DNA of 64,000 nucleotides from the NCBI GenBank assembly GCA_030278955.1, contig JAOANR010000004.1, positions 2,628,845-2,692,844 on the forward strand, in the 5' to 3' direction. Within the stretch, counting starts at the first letter, position 1. Each line of letters begins with the position of its first letter. This document shows, piece after piece, positions 23,794 through 36,860 of the stretch. Origin of the DNA: Hygrophila difformis. Lineage: Eukaryota; Streptophyta; Magnoliopsida; Lamiales; Acanthaceae. Below the pieces are notes generated by a model. The model saw nothing but the letters and a program-made list of their open reading frames with translations. It made no database searches and was not told the DNA's origin. The position numbers and the translations under genes are program-made.

Positions 23794-26020
23794 TGTGATA
23801 CTCCAAAAATTTGCATATGTCATATTTGTGTAAATTTAATTATTTATTTAGCTAGAGGAGAGGGATTTAATTTTATTTTGGGGTTAATTTAATTGGTTGT
23901 ATAAAGTACATCTTTATATAATTATAAATATGTTATAAGAATAAAGGAAATGAAGAAAAACAGTAAACTTGGTAAAATATTTATTGCAGCTAATTTAAAC
24001 TGAAATTTATTGAGCACGATTAGGACTTGTATCATATAATCATATATAGTTACTAATTTAATATAGGGTATGATAGGTGGATAATCTGATGTACCAGGCT
24101 TAATTTTGGGACTAGTGTTGACTGGGAATTTTAAACCCTAAACGTCCCTCTTAATTCTCGCCAGCATCCCGTAAATCTTGGCCATTATTTTCGGGTAATG
24201 GGAAGCATTCACCAACTGTCAAGAAGAAATCTTCTGCAATTCAAATCCAACCCTAGATATCTTTTTAAACTACCTTATTTTGTTAAACCCTTCCTATTAT
24301 CACTTTATAAAAGCTAGTTCATTCCATTTCTTCCCGCACTGTTCGCGACTTTCCAGACGGTGGGTGGTTATGAGGTTTGCAATGGTTGAACCTTCCTGCT
24401 ATTAGAGAGTGCTCCCCTAATCATCAGTTCGAAATTGTAAGTCAATTTCTCTATCTCACTTATTCGTAATCTCTGTGTAAATCCCTTTTATCATTGATTC
24501 GTAACTCTTGTTGGTGTAAACCTCCTTCTCACTGACTGGTAACCCGTCTGTGTAAAAATTCCCTTGAAAACCTAATTATGTGTTTAAACCCCTTGTTTCG
24601 GTTGCCTTCTTCACGGGTCTCCCATTGTTTATTTTGTGAGTCCCAAATTATTTCAAATATGTGTCGTCGTCTCTGCGCCCTTGTTATTGTGTCAGAATCC
24701 AATTCATTTCAGATTGTATTGAAACTCCTGCCTCCACCGCCTCCTTATTTTCTTCTGTGTAATCCTTTTTGCCAAAACCCAAACCGTAGTTACAATGGAC
24801 CTATAAAATTGAATTTATCGTCTCTGGCGTCGCACTTGTAGAACTCTGGTTTTATTTTGTCCATTGCGAATGAATATACTGTGTGTATATCTATTTTGGT
24901 GAGTTTGGTGCAGTATAGTCAAATTTTCAAAGCAGGAATGCAATTGGGATCAAAGTAGTGTGTTTAATCGAGTGGGACCCGTAAGCAAAACTTGATTTTG
25001 GCTCGTCTTCTCTAACTCTTCTTCTGCGTATATATATTGATGTTTATATAACTTACTGGAAATGCCTTTAATCAGATGTGGTTTCGGATTGAGCAGATAA
25101 TCAATTAATTGATTATTTTGTCTTGGATAGTGAATAAATTATGTCTAATTCGGTTCCGGTAAAGTCAATTGGGTCAGTTTATGAGATTTTCGTGGTTGGA
25201 GTAAATATTAATTGGCAGTACTTTTGGAAGTATTCTTGAGACGGTAATTATATATCTGGCCCTATAAATTAGTCTTGGTAAAATATATGTTTTATGGAAC
25301 CAATGCTTGAACTCTATGGTCTTTGGATATTGGATATTGGATGAGGGTAATTGTCCCTCCTATCGGTAGAGCCTGTATGTGTCTATAACCCTAGACAGTC
25401 GGAGTACTAGTCTAGGACACCGGTGTTAGCAGTTATAGAGTCCTCTGCATGGCGAGAGATGATATTGTGATTATGGATTATGGATTACGGTGCATTGGAT
25501 TGGTTTCATTAACATATGTGTTATCTACATTATTAATTTTGGAAATTAAATTCGGTAAATTATCGGTGTTGCTATATAAATTATTCCTTTGTGTCGTTGG
25601 GTCAACCCTGAGTCTCCAGTATGTGTGGGATAGGTGATTGACTTACTCAGCATTGCTGATGTTGTTGCTTTCACTCTTTTTCAGGATAGATGACCGAGAT
25701 TGTCATGGCATTTGCATTGGGATTTTGGGGATCTTTGAAATAAGCTTTTATGTCGCACTATTTCATTTCGACCCTGCAAGGTCAAATTGGTATTTTAATT
25801 AATTACTTACATTTTTATCATGAACTTATATACTTATTAGCGCTCGTACTTATATGATTTTAGAAATTATTATCTTATGGCAATCACTTATGGTTTTAAA
25901 TATATTTTAAATTTTTAAGCCTTAGCATTTTCTATTTAAGTTAACTTGGGAGTGAGCTTAAATAGAGAATGTGGCGGTAACATCCCTACTTTTGATGTTT
26001 TTAAAAATGGGGGTGTTACA
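23794..26020 (+). repeat. 3' LTR of the non-autonomous element
   Basis: Same length as, and almost identical to, the LTR at 20200-22426. It ends at TTACA, directly before the GTCTG target duplication. Confidence 0.9.
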
Positions 26021-26025
26021 GTCTG

Positions 26026-26426
26026 AGGATAAGCCAGACGAACCGGGTCAGTCAGTCTTGGAGACACGACCGACAGATGGCGATGAATCCCTGATTACCT
26101 TGGCAACCGAGGCATCACAAGCTAAGGTTAATACGCCTGTCAAGAATTCGACGAGAGTTAAAAATCTCTAGCATGGTGTGAAGAGGGATCGACCTGCCAA
26201 AAAACCGTTCAGGGGTGATGAATCTCCGGGTGGTGGGAAAGTAGATGTTGATAAAAGTTTTCCTGCAAAATATCGTCACCTTCTAACTGGTGGCACGGGC
26301 AAGGATATTTGTGTGACGTCCGGCCTGGGAAAAATTTTGGAAGATAGGCTTGCTTCTATGAAAGGGACGAACCAGGAGGAGTTGGGGGCTTCTTCTACTA
26401 ATGAATTGGCCTTTGTGCCACAATGA
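26026..26426 (+). pseudogene. LINE ORF1, 3' part
   Basis: This continues ORF1 after the nested LTR element: joining across GTCTG restores the frame. An in-frame TAG lies at 26169-26171. The last codons end at TGA 26424-26426, overlapping the ORF2 start ATG at 26423 (ATGA). The sequence is Lys/Gly-rich with no domain I recognise. Confidence 0.75.
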
Positions 26427-29400
26427 TTGAGTTTAATGACTTTACAATCCTCTCATGGAATGTGCGTGGCGCCATGGGAAGAAGTTCACAATGCCACATT
26501 GCCGATGTTTTAAGGACTTCAAGACCGCCTTTATTTGTTCTCTTGGAACCACAAGGTCCATTTGCTCGTTTGCAGGTGGCCTTGTCTCAACTGGGTTATT
26601 TTGCCATCTATATCATTGAGAGTAAGGGCAGAGCAGGTGATCTATGGGTATTGGGCCGATTGGGGCTCCCATTTGCTTACAACCTGGTTAGTGTCCATGC
26701 TCGGATTGTCACCATGATAGTGAGTAGTGGTGCTCATACGTGGTATGTGTCAGCCGTCTATGCGAATCCTTTGCGGGCGGCTAGGGGAGAGGACTGGAAT
26801 GCTCTACGAACTATGGCAGCTGGTGTGCATGGGTCGTGGCTTGCTATAGGTGATTGGAATGACGTCGAACTTACTTCTGAATCAGTTGGAATGGCTACGT
26901 CTCCTGGTCACTGTGAACAATTCCAGAGCATGTTGATCGATTGCGGGTTGAACACAATTCATACCTTGGGTGATTTATTTACATGGCAGAGAAACACTTC
27001 GGGTGGACCATTAGCAAGGAAGCGTCTTGACAGAGTGGTGGCCAACGCCGACTGGCTGGCGTCCTTTCCGGACGGCCACGTTGAAGTCCAACCTAGACGT
27101 TGCTCGGCTCACAATGGTATATTGCTACGGTGCTCCTCTTGGCATGGTCGCGGCTTGAATCGGCCTTTCCGGTGGGAGTTCGCCTGGTCCACTCATCCTC
27201 ACTATGAGGCTGTTGTGGATGCGGCATGGAACTGGGAAGATACGAGCTTACCTGCCCAGCTTAGCCAAACCCATGATTCATCTGCCTATTTCAATAAGCA
27301 TTCATTTGGGAACATTATGCGGCGGAAGAGGAAACTGGTGCGACAACTCGAGGGTGTTGTGGTGTCTTTGAAGGGTGGACTATGCTATATGGCATAATTT
27401 GGAACAGAGTCTGGAGCGAGAGCTTGAGGAGACACTTAAACAAGAGGAGATCCTGTGTTTTCAGAAATCTAGGGACAAGAGTTTCCCCCTTGGTGACAGG
27501 AACACCCGTTATTTCCATGCACAAACCCGCATCCATCGGCAACGAGTCGGGTGTTAGGCCTTGAGATTGAAGGGAATTGGATTACAGATGAGGAAAGACT
27601 TAACCAGCATGCATTGAACCATTTCAGCTGGGTATTTTCTCATATCCCAGTGCCTGTTGCTCCGCATGCCGCTTTGGCACCACTGCCATCCCTTCCGGAC
27701 GCGACTTTGTTGGGAGCTGACATCCAGCCAAATGAGATTGAAGTAGCTGTCAAGAGCATGAACGGATTTGGAGCCCCGGGTCCGGATGGGTTTCCGGCTA
27801 TATTCTACAAGAAGTATTGGCATGTGGTTGGAGATACTGTTTGTAAGTTTGTATGCTAGGCGTTTGAGGATGGAGCTTTTGATCCATCTGTGGCCGCTAC
27901 TCTTATATGTTTAATCCCTAAAATTGAGGTGCCTAGGGAGATCCGACACTTTAGACCTATCAGCCTCTGCAATGTCAGCTATAAGATCCTTACTAAGGTT
28001 CTTGTTAATCGGCTTCGACCCTTGTTGCAGTCATACATTGGCCCGTTTCAATCGGCATTTCTGCCTGGGCGTGGCACTACTGGAAATGCTATTGTCTTGC
28101 AAGAAGTGGTAACTGCTTTTCGGAACAGGAACCGTAGGGCAAATGAGTTTCTCTTAAAGGTTGATTTGGAAAAAGCATACGACAACATTGCATGGGTTTT
28201 CTGGAGCAATGCTTGTCTGAGATGCATATCCCGGGATCTCTGGTGAACATTGTTATGTTTTGTGTGCGCTCGCCCACATATTCAGTTCTTTGGAATAGCT
28301 CGGCCCTACCGGCGTTCACTTCTGCAAAAGGTCTGCAACAGGGGGACCCCTTATCTCCATATTTATTTATAATCGTTATGGAGAAGTTGTCTAAATCTAT
28401 TTTGTCAAAAGTTGAGATGGGTAGCTGGAAACCTATTAGTATTTGCCGCGGCGCCATGCCACTCTCGCATCTAATGTTCGCCGATGATTTGCTACTCTTC
28501 TCGAGTGCCATGGCAGAAAGTGTGGCCTGTGTGGATGAGGTATTATCGACTTTCGCCTTTCATGCTGGACTCCGAGTAAACTCGTCCAAATCGCTGGCCT
28601 TTGCTTCGTGGTCTGTCCAGCCGACCTTGAAAACTGAGCTCTCTTCAATCCTAAATATCGAGTTCTCTGATGACTTGGGTAGGTATTTGGGGTTCCCTGT
28701 GGTAAATGGTGTGATGCGCAGTGAGCACTTCATGTTCCTGGTTGACAGAATGCATGCTCGGCTTAGTAGTTGGAAGCACGACCTACTAAATAAAGCTGGC
28801 ATAATCACCCTTGCACGGTCAGTTCTTGCTGCTATTCCCTCATACATTATGCAATTGTTTTGGATTCCATCCTCTATTTGTTGCAAGATGGATCAGGTAC
28901 TTCGAGCCTTTATTTGGAAGGATTCGCAAGGGCATGGTCTGCATCTTGTGAGTTGGAAGAAGGTGGCCGTGCCACGCAGGATAGGAGGGGCGGGGCTTCG
29001 GACTTCCAGGGACATGAATATGGCGTTTTTAGGAAAAAGTTTTGCGGATTTCATGCAAAATTCCCCAAAGCCCTACATCCAGTTGTTGCGTGCCAAATAT
29101 GGCTCGGGGATAGCTTCTTGTCGTTCCCGTCCTGGTGCTTCCCCATGTTTTAGAGCATTGATCAGGGTGGCACCGTTTTTGGCCGAGGGTTTTCATCTTC
29201 GGTTAGGTTCGGGAGAGTGCTCCCTTTGGTCTTCCCCATGGTTGAAGGGGGGCGCAGTTGGCCCCCGGATTCCTTTTGTTCACATCTCGGATGTGAATCT
29301 CTGTGTTAAAGATATTTATGCAAATGATAGGTGGCGATGGGAGGGTCTTTACACCATGGTACCTGACTTCATCAAGAATGAAGCTATAGAAGCTGGGCCG

Positions 29401-30481
29401 CCATCCCTACTCCAATCAGCTGAGGATATTTTGGTGTGGTCTGGATCATCGTCGGGGAGGTATACTACCCGCACTGGTTATGAGTGGCTGCTCTCTCGTC
29501 GTGGCTGCTCTAATGATGATAGCAAAGCCTGGGTTTGGAGAATTGGTGTGGCGGAAAAGGTTCGGGTTTTACTTTGGCTCATTGTCCATGATGCCCTCCC
29601 TACCAATGTGTGTCGACTTAAACGCTGCCTGGCTACATCTGATATTTGTCCAATTTGTGGTTTGGAGGATGAAACTATTGGCCACCTATTTTTCTCTTGC
29701 TCTTGGGCTGCCACGGCTTGGGATTTGTTATGGGGCCTTCCAGCGTTTATTGATCCTCCTGCGGATTGTAACATTGGTCGTTTGTTTAAGGCAATCACGA
29801 ATCAATGGAAGGGCAAACATTGGGCGTTGCTTTGGTTTATTTGGTGCTCCCGTAATGCTGCTAGCTTTCGCGGTGAAATACCATGCCCCAGGTCGGTGGT
29901 TCGACGAGCTCTACACTTGGGAGAGAATATTGATCGTGCCTTTCTTTGTTGCCCCACTAGCATTGAGCCTCGGTTTATTAGGTGGCACCCCCACCCGCCG
30001 AAGGGGACGGTCATGCATGTGGACGGGAGTTCCTTAGGTAATCCGGGGCGTGCGGGGTTTGGTGTTGTCGTCCGGAGTGATGAGGGATAGTGGATTGCGG
30101 GTCTCTCAGGGTTTGTTGGCATAACTACGATTCTTGTGGCTGAACTTCATGGGATTTGGAGGGGTCTACAGTGGCTTCAACAGCAGGGGATTGTATCGGC
30201 GGTATGTTACTCAGACTCGCTTGAAGCCATTCGTTATCTTGGTAAGGATTTGGCTAGAGATCATGGCCTTTATCCTTTGGTTCAGAATATTAACATCTTG
30301 CTCCGTCGGAATCCGGGGTACCACTGATTTCACTTGTGCCGCGAGGGAAACTTCGTCGCTGACGCATTAGCTAAGAAGGGTGCTCGAGGGGTGGATTTTT
30401 TTACCACTTGGGCCTTTCCGCCAGATGACGTTCTCCCGCTGCTCGCCAGGGACATGATGGGAGTTTGTATGCCGCGATATT
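26423..30481 (+). pseudogene. LINE ORF2: endonuclease, reverse transcriptase, RNase H
   Basis: The start gives an apurinic-like endonuclease (SWNVRGA, then GDWND and the RKRLDR region). Frameshifts near 27375-27400, 27545 and 28196 and stops near 27857, 30088 and 30325 break the frame. Reverse-transcriptase motifs are LKVDLEKAYDNIAW (28156-28197), QQGDPLSPYLF and FADDLLLF (28479-28502). A CPIC...H...C zinc-binding region (zf-RVT) lies near 29648-29701, and the RNase H domain runs from HVDGSSLGNPG (about 30016) to DALAKKG (about 30360). The enzyme would carry out target-primed reverse transcription; it is inactive here. Confidence 0.9.
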
Positions 30482-30580
30482 AAAGCTCTTCGCTGTTGGA
30501 GATCATTTAGTTTGTCTAGTTTTTTATTCTTTCTTTCTTGCTTTCGGTTTTTTTCTTTTGCTTTTTTCTCTTCTTTAGCT

Positions 30581-30594
30581 GACGCTTGAGCGTC
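30581..30594 (+). other. LINE 3' terminal hairpin
   Basis: GACGC-TTGA-GCGTC lies 9 nt before the poly(A) tail in the context CTGTTCACC-A(n). Same stem as 375-388, different loop. Confidence 0.75.
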
Positions 30595-30626
30595 CTGTTC
30601 ACCAAAAAAAAACAATGAATCTATAT

Positions 30627-31080
30627 AAATTTTGATTTTTATTTGACTTTTGAATAAGTACACTATAAATTAATGTTATAAAAAAGAAATAATAATTTGT
30701 TTAAATTAATTTTGAATAAATCAAACTGTGAATAGTAACTTAATGAATTTTACAAACCAAAAGCAATTGGCCTGAGTGATATGGGGTTGTGGCACCTTAA
30801 GCAAAGTTTTTTGGGTTCGAAAATTTTATAAAACGTCAAAATTGTTTAAATACTATGATGTTTCCTCCAAATTGCAATTTTGGTTTTTTGAGGATATTTC
30901 CTAATATAATAAATCACACTCCTATAATTAAAAAAAATGATAATAACTATCCCCCACTTTTAAAAATATAGTAATTATTGTATTCTAGATTACCAAATAC
31001 ATTCCCACAATTATTTCAAATTAATAATGTTAATTATATACCCAAAATATCAAATAAGTCAATATTTCAAAGAACAGTTG
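30627..31080. other. AT-rich intergenic DNA
   Basis: No gene is seen. A short phrase near 30795-30830 (CACCTTAAGCAAAG...GGGTTCGAAAATT) resembles the start of the SINE family at 31085 and may be a further fragment. Confidence 0.4.
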
Positions 31081-31084
31081 ACTT

Positions 31085-31240
31085 GATTGTATTGGAGTTT
31101 TAGTCACTTAAGCAAGATTTTGTGTTCGAACTTTATGTATGCAAAAAACTATTTTAGAAGCGTCCTTCATTGCCATGCAGATCGAGGGATTAGTCTCGCT
31201 TCCAATGGAACATCATGATACTCGGTTTTACCAAATAAGT
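31085..31240 (+). mobile_element. Diverged tRNA-derived SINE copy (second family)
   Basis: TTTTAGTCACTTAAGCAAG...GTGTTCGAAC is compatible with decayed A and B boxes. The downstream body (TCCTTCATTGCCATGCAGATCGAG..., GGGATTAGTCTC, GATACTCGG, TTACC) matches the element at 38515-38690. No clean target duplication is seen. Confidence 0.5.
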
Positions 31241-32006
31241 CAATATTGCGAGAACTAGGTTCTATGTCACACTTGTTTTATTTTTCAATGTCATTTATTA
31301 TAATTATGACATGTGACATCATATTATATCATGTCCTAAAAATTTAAGAACAGCAAGAATGATTATACAAAGTAAATAGGAGGTAAATTGTGTGCAAGTG
31401 CCTGCAATACAGACATCATGTATATATGTGATGTGAGAGTTGGGTTGTGTGATGGATGAAATAGTATATTTTATGTGATGAAAGAATATATAATGGGATA
31501 TATGTTTTATGTAATTCGATATATATTTTTCTTATAATTTCTTCACATACCTTAGGATTGAAGTAAATACTTATGTAGTACTACTATGTTATGACTTATG
31601 ATCCTATTAAATAGGATATTCGGACATTAAGAATTGTGAGACAATTTGTTCCGCTTAAGTTTACTTTTTGAGTTTCAATTATCTCAAAGTGATATTGGAT
31701 CATTTTGTAAAAATGGGGTTTAAGCCAAAGCTTATAATAAGTAAGTGAAAAATATAATACAAGTTCATACAAATACATTGTACACAACTCTGCAAAGATG
31801 AAACCTTTTTCATCATCAAATCAAATCCTGTCATACGAAAAACAGGTCTTCAGAACCTCACAGACTAAAACTACATACTTACACTATGGTATGGAAGCTT
31901 CACCCTTTTGCCCAACTGAGCTCCCTTTCTGTAGTAGCAAAAATCATGGCTTCTTGCACGACCTGCATTTCCAGCCACCCACTGCACCTTCTTCCCAGTG
32001 AAAAAC

Positions 32007-35000
32007 TTATTCAGAAGTATCTGTACAGTAACCAGAAAGAAAACCAAGTCACACATGATACATCCCTTTACTTCCCTTTGGATGACTCATGTTTTTGTAA
32101 CACATGTATTGTATTGTATGTTTTTAAGTTTTTACCCAATAGCTTACCGGCCAATGATGCTGCACTTTGTGAGGCATTACTATTTGCAGATCGCAGGTAA
32201 GGGTCGCTCCTGTAATCCTGCATCGGTTATTTTTTCAGTTCATTATAATGTTTGAAGTCACTGTAGTAATTTAAAACAAACACTATGCCATGGAATAGGA
32301 TAAAAACTGCGTTTAGCATAGCCAAGTTCACTTTCGAGCTCTGCTGATCAGCCAAAAAACAGCATTTAATCATATTCAATCTTGATTCTATGCAAATTTG
32401 TCAGAATAGTGGTTGAGCACGAACTCAACTTTGTTAATAACAAATAAATTGAGCTTAAGCCCACTAACGAGCTAGTTCTAGTAGAACTTTTGGTTGGTAT
32501 TATTTTCTTGGTAAAATTACAATATATCCCCATGAATTCGAATTGTTCAATTCAGCCAAATGTGTATTTTGGTCTTATTCAACAAGCTTCCTGATCTTAA
32601 TTTGATTAAGAGCTCTAGTAGAAAACATTTAATGCTCAGAGGGACTGACCTTCACGGAAGAATAGCTGTGGCTTGGTGAGGGAGCTGAGCTACCACCAAC
32701 CAGAAAATGGATCATGTTTTCTTCACCGAAGTCTCTCAGTTTATTAAGCTCCGGTAGGACAACCTTGCCCAGGTCCGGCCTATCTTTACGTCTTAATTCT
32801 GCACATTGAAGTGCTAGTTTTGCAAGGGTTGTGGCTTCTTCTAGTGGCCAATCCGGGACAGCAGGATCCAACATCTCCTCCAATGTTCCCTTCTCAAGCG
32901 CCTGCTCAACTAGGTGAGCCAACCCCATCGGTGATTTTCCTGTTAGTATTTGCAGAAGAACGATACCTAAAGAGTAAACATCAGATTTCACTCCCAGCAT
33001 CCCAGTCTGCTGGTACTCAGGATCGATATAGCAGAAAGTCCCAGCTGTTGACGTCATTCTATATTGTGTTACATCATCAGCTACAGAAGGAGGGACGAGC
33101 CTCGCCAATCCAACATCACTAATTTTGCTTACGTAGTTCTGGTCAAGCAGAATGTTCCCGGGCTTGAGGTCTCTGTGGACTAAAGGTTCTGGCTTCGTTT
33201 GATGGAGAAAGTTTAGGCCTGTGGCGATCTCTTCTGCTATTCTGAACCGAAGCTGCCATGAGAGAGCACCTACTTTGCCTTTATGGAAAAGACGGGTTTC
33301 TAGGCTACCATTCGCCATGTACTCATAGACTAAACAGCCATATTCAGGGCAGGCTCCAAGGAGCAAAACCATGTTTGGGTGTCGCAGACAACTCAACACT
33401 TCAACCTGCATCAAAACCAATTAGAAAGCCAGCCTCAAAATCTGTTAATGTTAAAAAGGGCTTCTTCCCTTTGATTCACAAGTTCATTAAACCTATACCT
33501 CTCTCTGAAACTGGGACCTTCCTTGCGTTGCATCGGGGCGCAAGACCTTAACAGCAACGCGAGTATGATCTAGGCAACACTTAAAGACAGGGCCATATCC
33601 GCCTTCACCAATTTTGCGGGACTCAGCAAAAAACTCTGTCGCCTCTTCAATTTGTTCAATGGTATAACGCCTGTACCTCAATGGCATCGTCAGCTTGTCC
33701 TCATCTAAATCCTCGTTAGCTCCCACACTTGTTTGTGAAATCTCCATGGCTGCTTTGTACTTGCCTTTCGTTTGCCCAGCAGTTGCTCGCGCTGCTTCGT
33801 CTGCCAATCGAGCCTCTTCAAGCCTTCGCTCCTCTTCGATTCTCCATTGATTAAGCTCCGAAGCCTATAGACATTATACAACCACGAATCAAAAGACACA
33901 TTACAAAATTTTGACTAGATGATATTTGATTGTACCTTCTGTTTTGCTGTAAGAGCTTCCTTACAAGCTGTGCTATACATTTCCATAGTTTTTTGAAGCT
34001 CAAGCTTCAGCCTTCTCATCTCTGCGTCAACATCATCCTGCATTTTCAAATTGGAGTTGGAAGAGTGAAATGCTTACTCCCAAAGCTTGTACCTTCTCAT
34101 TTAAATAACTTTCTCAATTTTATTCCAACACAATTTGAATTCTTCATAAAAGTGTCATACATGAATTTATGTTTTCACTGAAGCATTTGTGCATAGATTC
34201 ATATTTGCCGGACAAATAATAGAGCCAAATATGATATTCAATTTGAATCCAAACTCGAATCCATTGGGCTTCATGTGTAAACATGTGATCTCAAGACAAT
34301 ATCACTTACATTCTCAGCGGATGAGGATGACAACTCAGTGAAATAACTCACGTCACTGATTTTGGCACCAGAGCGCATTGATCCAAAGCTACTCTCCGAA
34401 CTAGTTGAGACCCTTGAATTTCGACATAAATCCATGTTGTCGATATTTAGGCATCGATCTACACTTATCCTATCATTATTAGGTGTACTAGAGCCCACGA
34501 AAGATATGTCATTTTCCGATTCTGAGAAATCAGAGAACATGTTGGGAGGGAATCTTTGTCCCCTTGATATTGGTGACCTGCATCAAATAAATGAAGACTG
34601 CTTAGCATTGGGACACAAGATTGCACGAAAACATGCACTGAAACTGAGATGGGTCGAAGCATATTTTATTACACTGGACATACTTGACTGAATAGATGTC
34701 ATCAACATTTGACTTGCGAGGTGTCCGGTCTGCACCTGATGCTTTAAGGCTTCAGAAAGAAAGTTGCTGAAAGAACATAAAGTGGAAACACTGTATATAA
34801 ATTAAACCAATGCTAACCTCTCATACTCAGCAATTGCTTGGGACGAGAAAGTGGTGAAACAGTATTACTGTTTCCCTGCTCCTGCATTTGCTGAATTTTT
34901 TCCAGAAGGGGGGAAATGAAGGGCGCCTGACGTGCAGCATTACGCACAGATGATATCTTCGTTTTTGAGATAACATAGACAGTGCAGAAATCAGGAGCAC

Positions 35001-36860
35001 CTTTTGACACGATGCTGGGAACGTCGACCATTTTCAGCTTCCTGCCTTGGGAAGGTGCTGTATTAAGAACTCTTTTTTACAGTTTACTATAGATAGATAA
35101 AAAATTCATAGCAAATACATTCCAAGAAGCTTGCCTTCATGTTTGTTTAGTCACGAGGTAAGTCCATCAAAACCATGAAATATAAAGTAAATCATAGTTG
35201 TCAAATGTTTTTTGGTGCTGTGGCGCATAGTATGGCGCCATGGCGGATGCAATGTTGAAGCTTTATGCAAAATTATATAATAAAAACATCCAGGTTTAAC
35301 ACAGGCCATTGTCATCCTTTTGGCTGAGCGAAAAAAATAAATTTCACTTGACACTAAATTTCCTACATTTTACGATGTCTGAAAAATGCATCTTCCAAGT
35401 GAAATTAAATTTTAGATTTCATCATATTAAACAGAGCCTCATTGCTAAATGACTTGGACAGTTGATTCATAGAGAGAATTTGTTTAACATGATAAAGGGA
35501 ATAAACAAAAGTCATATTTGCTCAAACAAGGAGAAAACCTATCGGATTTTCACCTGATAAAGCCATGATGGGAAGCACCTAAAACCAAATTCTCAATCGC
35601 ACCCTGTGAAACATATTCTATTATTGCCTTAGCAATATCCGTGTCCTCCAGTACCACATCAAAGCTATATACCTGCAAACAAAAGCAGCCGAGGTAGAGT
35701 TGAGACAAAATAAGAACTAAATTTATAACAATCATATGACAGGATGTTTTTAGATGAGACATATATAACTATATATAAGTTGATAAGCAACGTCTGGGCA
35801 CATATTGATTCGACTTACATCTTTTCGAGTGCAAAGGCAGTGGAAGGTGAGGAAGAAGTCTTTGGTCTGCTTCTCGAGTATTTGCTTGTCGGTACCATTT
35901 GCTGCATCAATGCTATTAACACCATAATTATTGCAGTCTACATCCTTATAAATAAAGCAACATCCCTTTCGGAAAAATAGGAGAAAAAAACTGAAAACAA
36001 ACATACTTTCGACTATTTGAGAACATTACTAAACACCACACCATTCTACCTATGTAGTATACAATAAAAACCATTGCATCTTAATTCCTAGTGAATTTCA
36101 AATTGAAGCTATATTTCTAAGGACTTATCGTCAAGCTTCTAAAGTTCCTTAATGATTTTTTTACAAAAAATGTGCAGCTCCATTCATATCATTTTGTTCA
36201 TCATCAGAAGATGGTGAAACTTTTTGCAGTAGATCATATTGATCACACAACAAAAAATTATGTTGGTTAATCCATTACTTGAAAGTGTAATAGGCAGAAC
36301 CGAAACATAATAACATATATGGAATTCAATCACGGGGGCTTCACAATCTATTGCTGAATCTCCATTCCAATCATAAACTCCACATTACTATATCTAAAAT
36401 TATTTAGTTATTTTCCAGCCAATTACAAGCCCCAATTCATTACATCTACTGCACACAAATTCTAACATCATTCAATAAATTCAAATTCAATTCGAATTTA
36501 TGGCTGACATACACACAATTCAGAAATGCTTTCATGAATCATTTTATAACATTATCTCAAAAAAAAAAAAAAAGAAAGAAAAGGATCATATTTCATGAAC
36601 ATAATCAAAGAGACGTAAAAGCAAAAGTTTGTTTGCATTAATACGAGAATGAAGTAGGGATTGGGCGGGTGCTTACGCGGAGCGGTGGAGGACTTCGGGA
36701 GAACGTGAATGAGGATGACGGTTTTGCCTTTTTCGACGAGATTTCCGATGGCCCATTTGATGGCGTTTTGGCTGCCTTTATCTTTGTCAATGGCAACAGC
36801 AACGAGGCCATTGCGACCCCGTTTCCCCAAATTTGTGCTCTTGGAATTCTGAAGCCACAT
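32007..36860 (-). CDS. USP-domain protein kinase (receptor-like cytoplasmic kinase IX type)
   Basis: Exons, 5' to 3': 36677-36860, 35819-35901, 35554-35672, 34818-35041, 34684-34741, 34310-34577, 33936-34037, 33499-33864, 32650-33405, 32148-32217, 32007-32020; phases agree and give 747 aa. Residues about 18-150 are a universal-stress-protein fold (LVAVAIDKDKGSQNAIKWAI; LVLGASHHGF). A Ser-rich linker and a coiled coil (about 313-370) follow. The kinase domain has the glycine loop IGEGGYGPVF (about 431), the VAVK lysine, HRDLKPGN, and SDVGLARL in place of DFG, a substitution I recall from this family. It likely acts as a soluble or membrane-associated Ser/Thr kinase; substrates are unknown. I found no C-terminal U-box, unlike related PUB kinases. 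The last 14-nt exon is the least certain part. Confidence 0.88.

Larger units (their letters stand above)
20200..26020 (+). mobile_element. Young non-autonomous LTR retrotransposon (LARD-like, probable Ty3/gypsy derivative)
   Basis: Two 2227-bp LTRs (20200-22426, 23794-26020) flank a 1367-bp interior, with a 5-bp duplication GTCTG (20195-20199, 26021-26025). By eye I find only four LTR differences: 20629/24223, about 20784, one near 20994 and one in the GATTAGTTTG/GATTATTTTG block. A tRNA-iMet primer site (22430-22441) and a CAAGGACGAAG...AAGGTGGGTAGAT 3' context (23761-23793), reminiscent of Tekay-type chromoviruses, are present. There is no gag or pol, so it must rely on proteins from another element. 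Confidence 0.9.
18868..30612 (+). mobile_element. Full-length but degenerate L1-type LINE, split by an LTR element
   Basis: A 17-bp target duplication with one mismatch (18851-18867, 30610-30626) brackets the element. It runs through ORF1 (DUF4283-like plus CCHC knuckle), ORF2 (endonuclease, reverse transcriptase, zinc-binding domain, RNase H), a 3' hairpin (30581-30594) and poly(A). The LTR retrotransposon at 20200-26020 interrupts ORF1. Several stops and frameshifts show that it is dead. Confidence 0.9.

Noticed and set aside
31871..32056. 61-aa minus-strand frame as an extra C-terminal domain of the USP kinase
   Set aside because: The in-phase splice into this region reaches a stop after four codons (DTSE); the longer frame is out of phase and has no recognisable domain.
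32007..33405. C-terminal U-box (PUB-type kinase)
   Set aside because: Looked for the U-box pattern after the kinase domain in all frames; none found.
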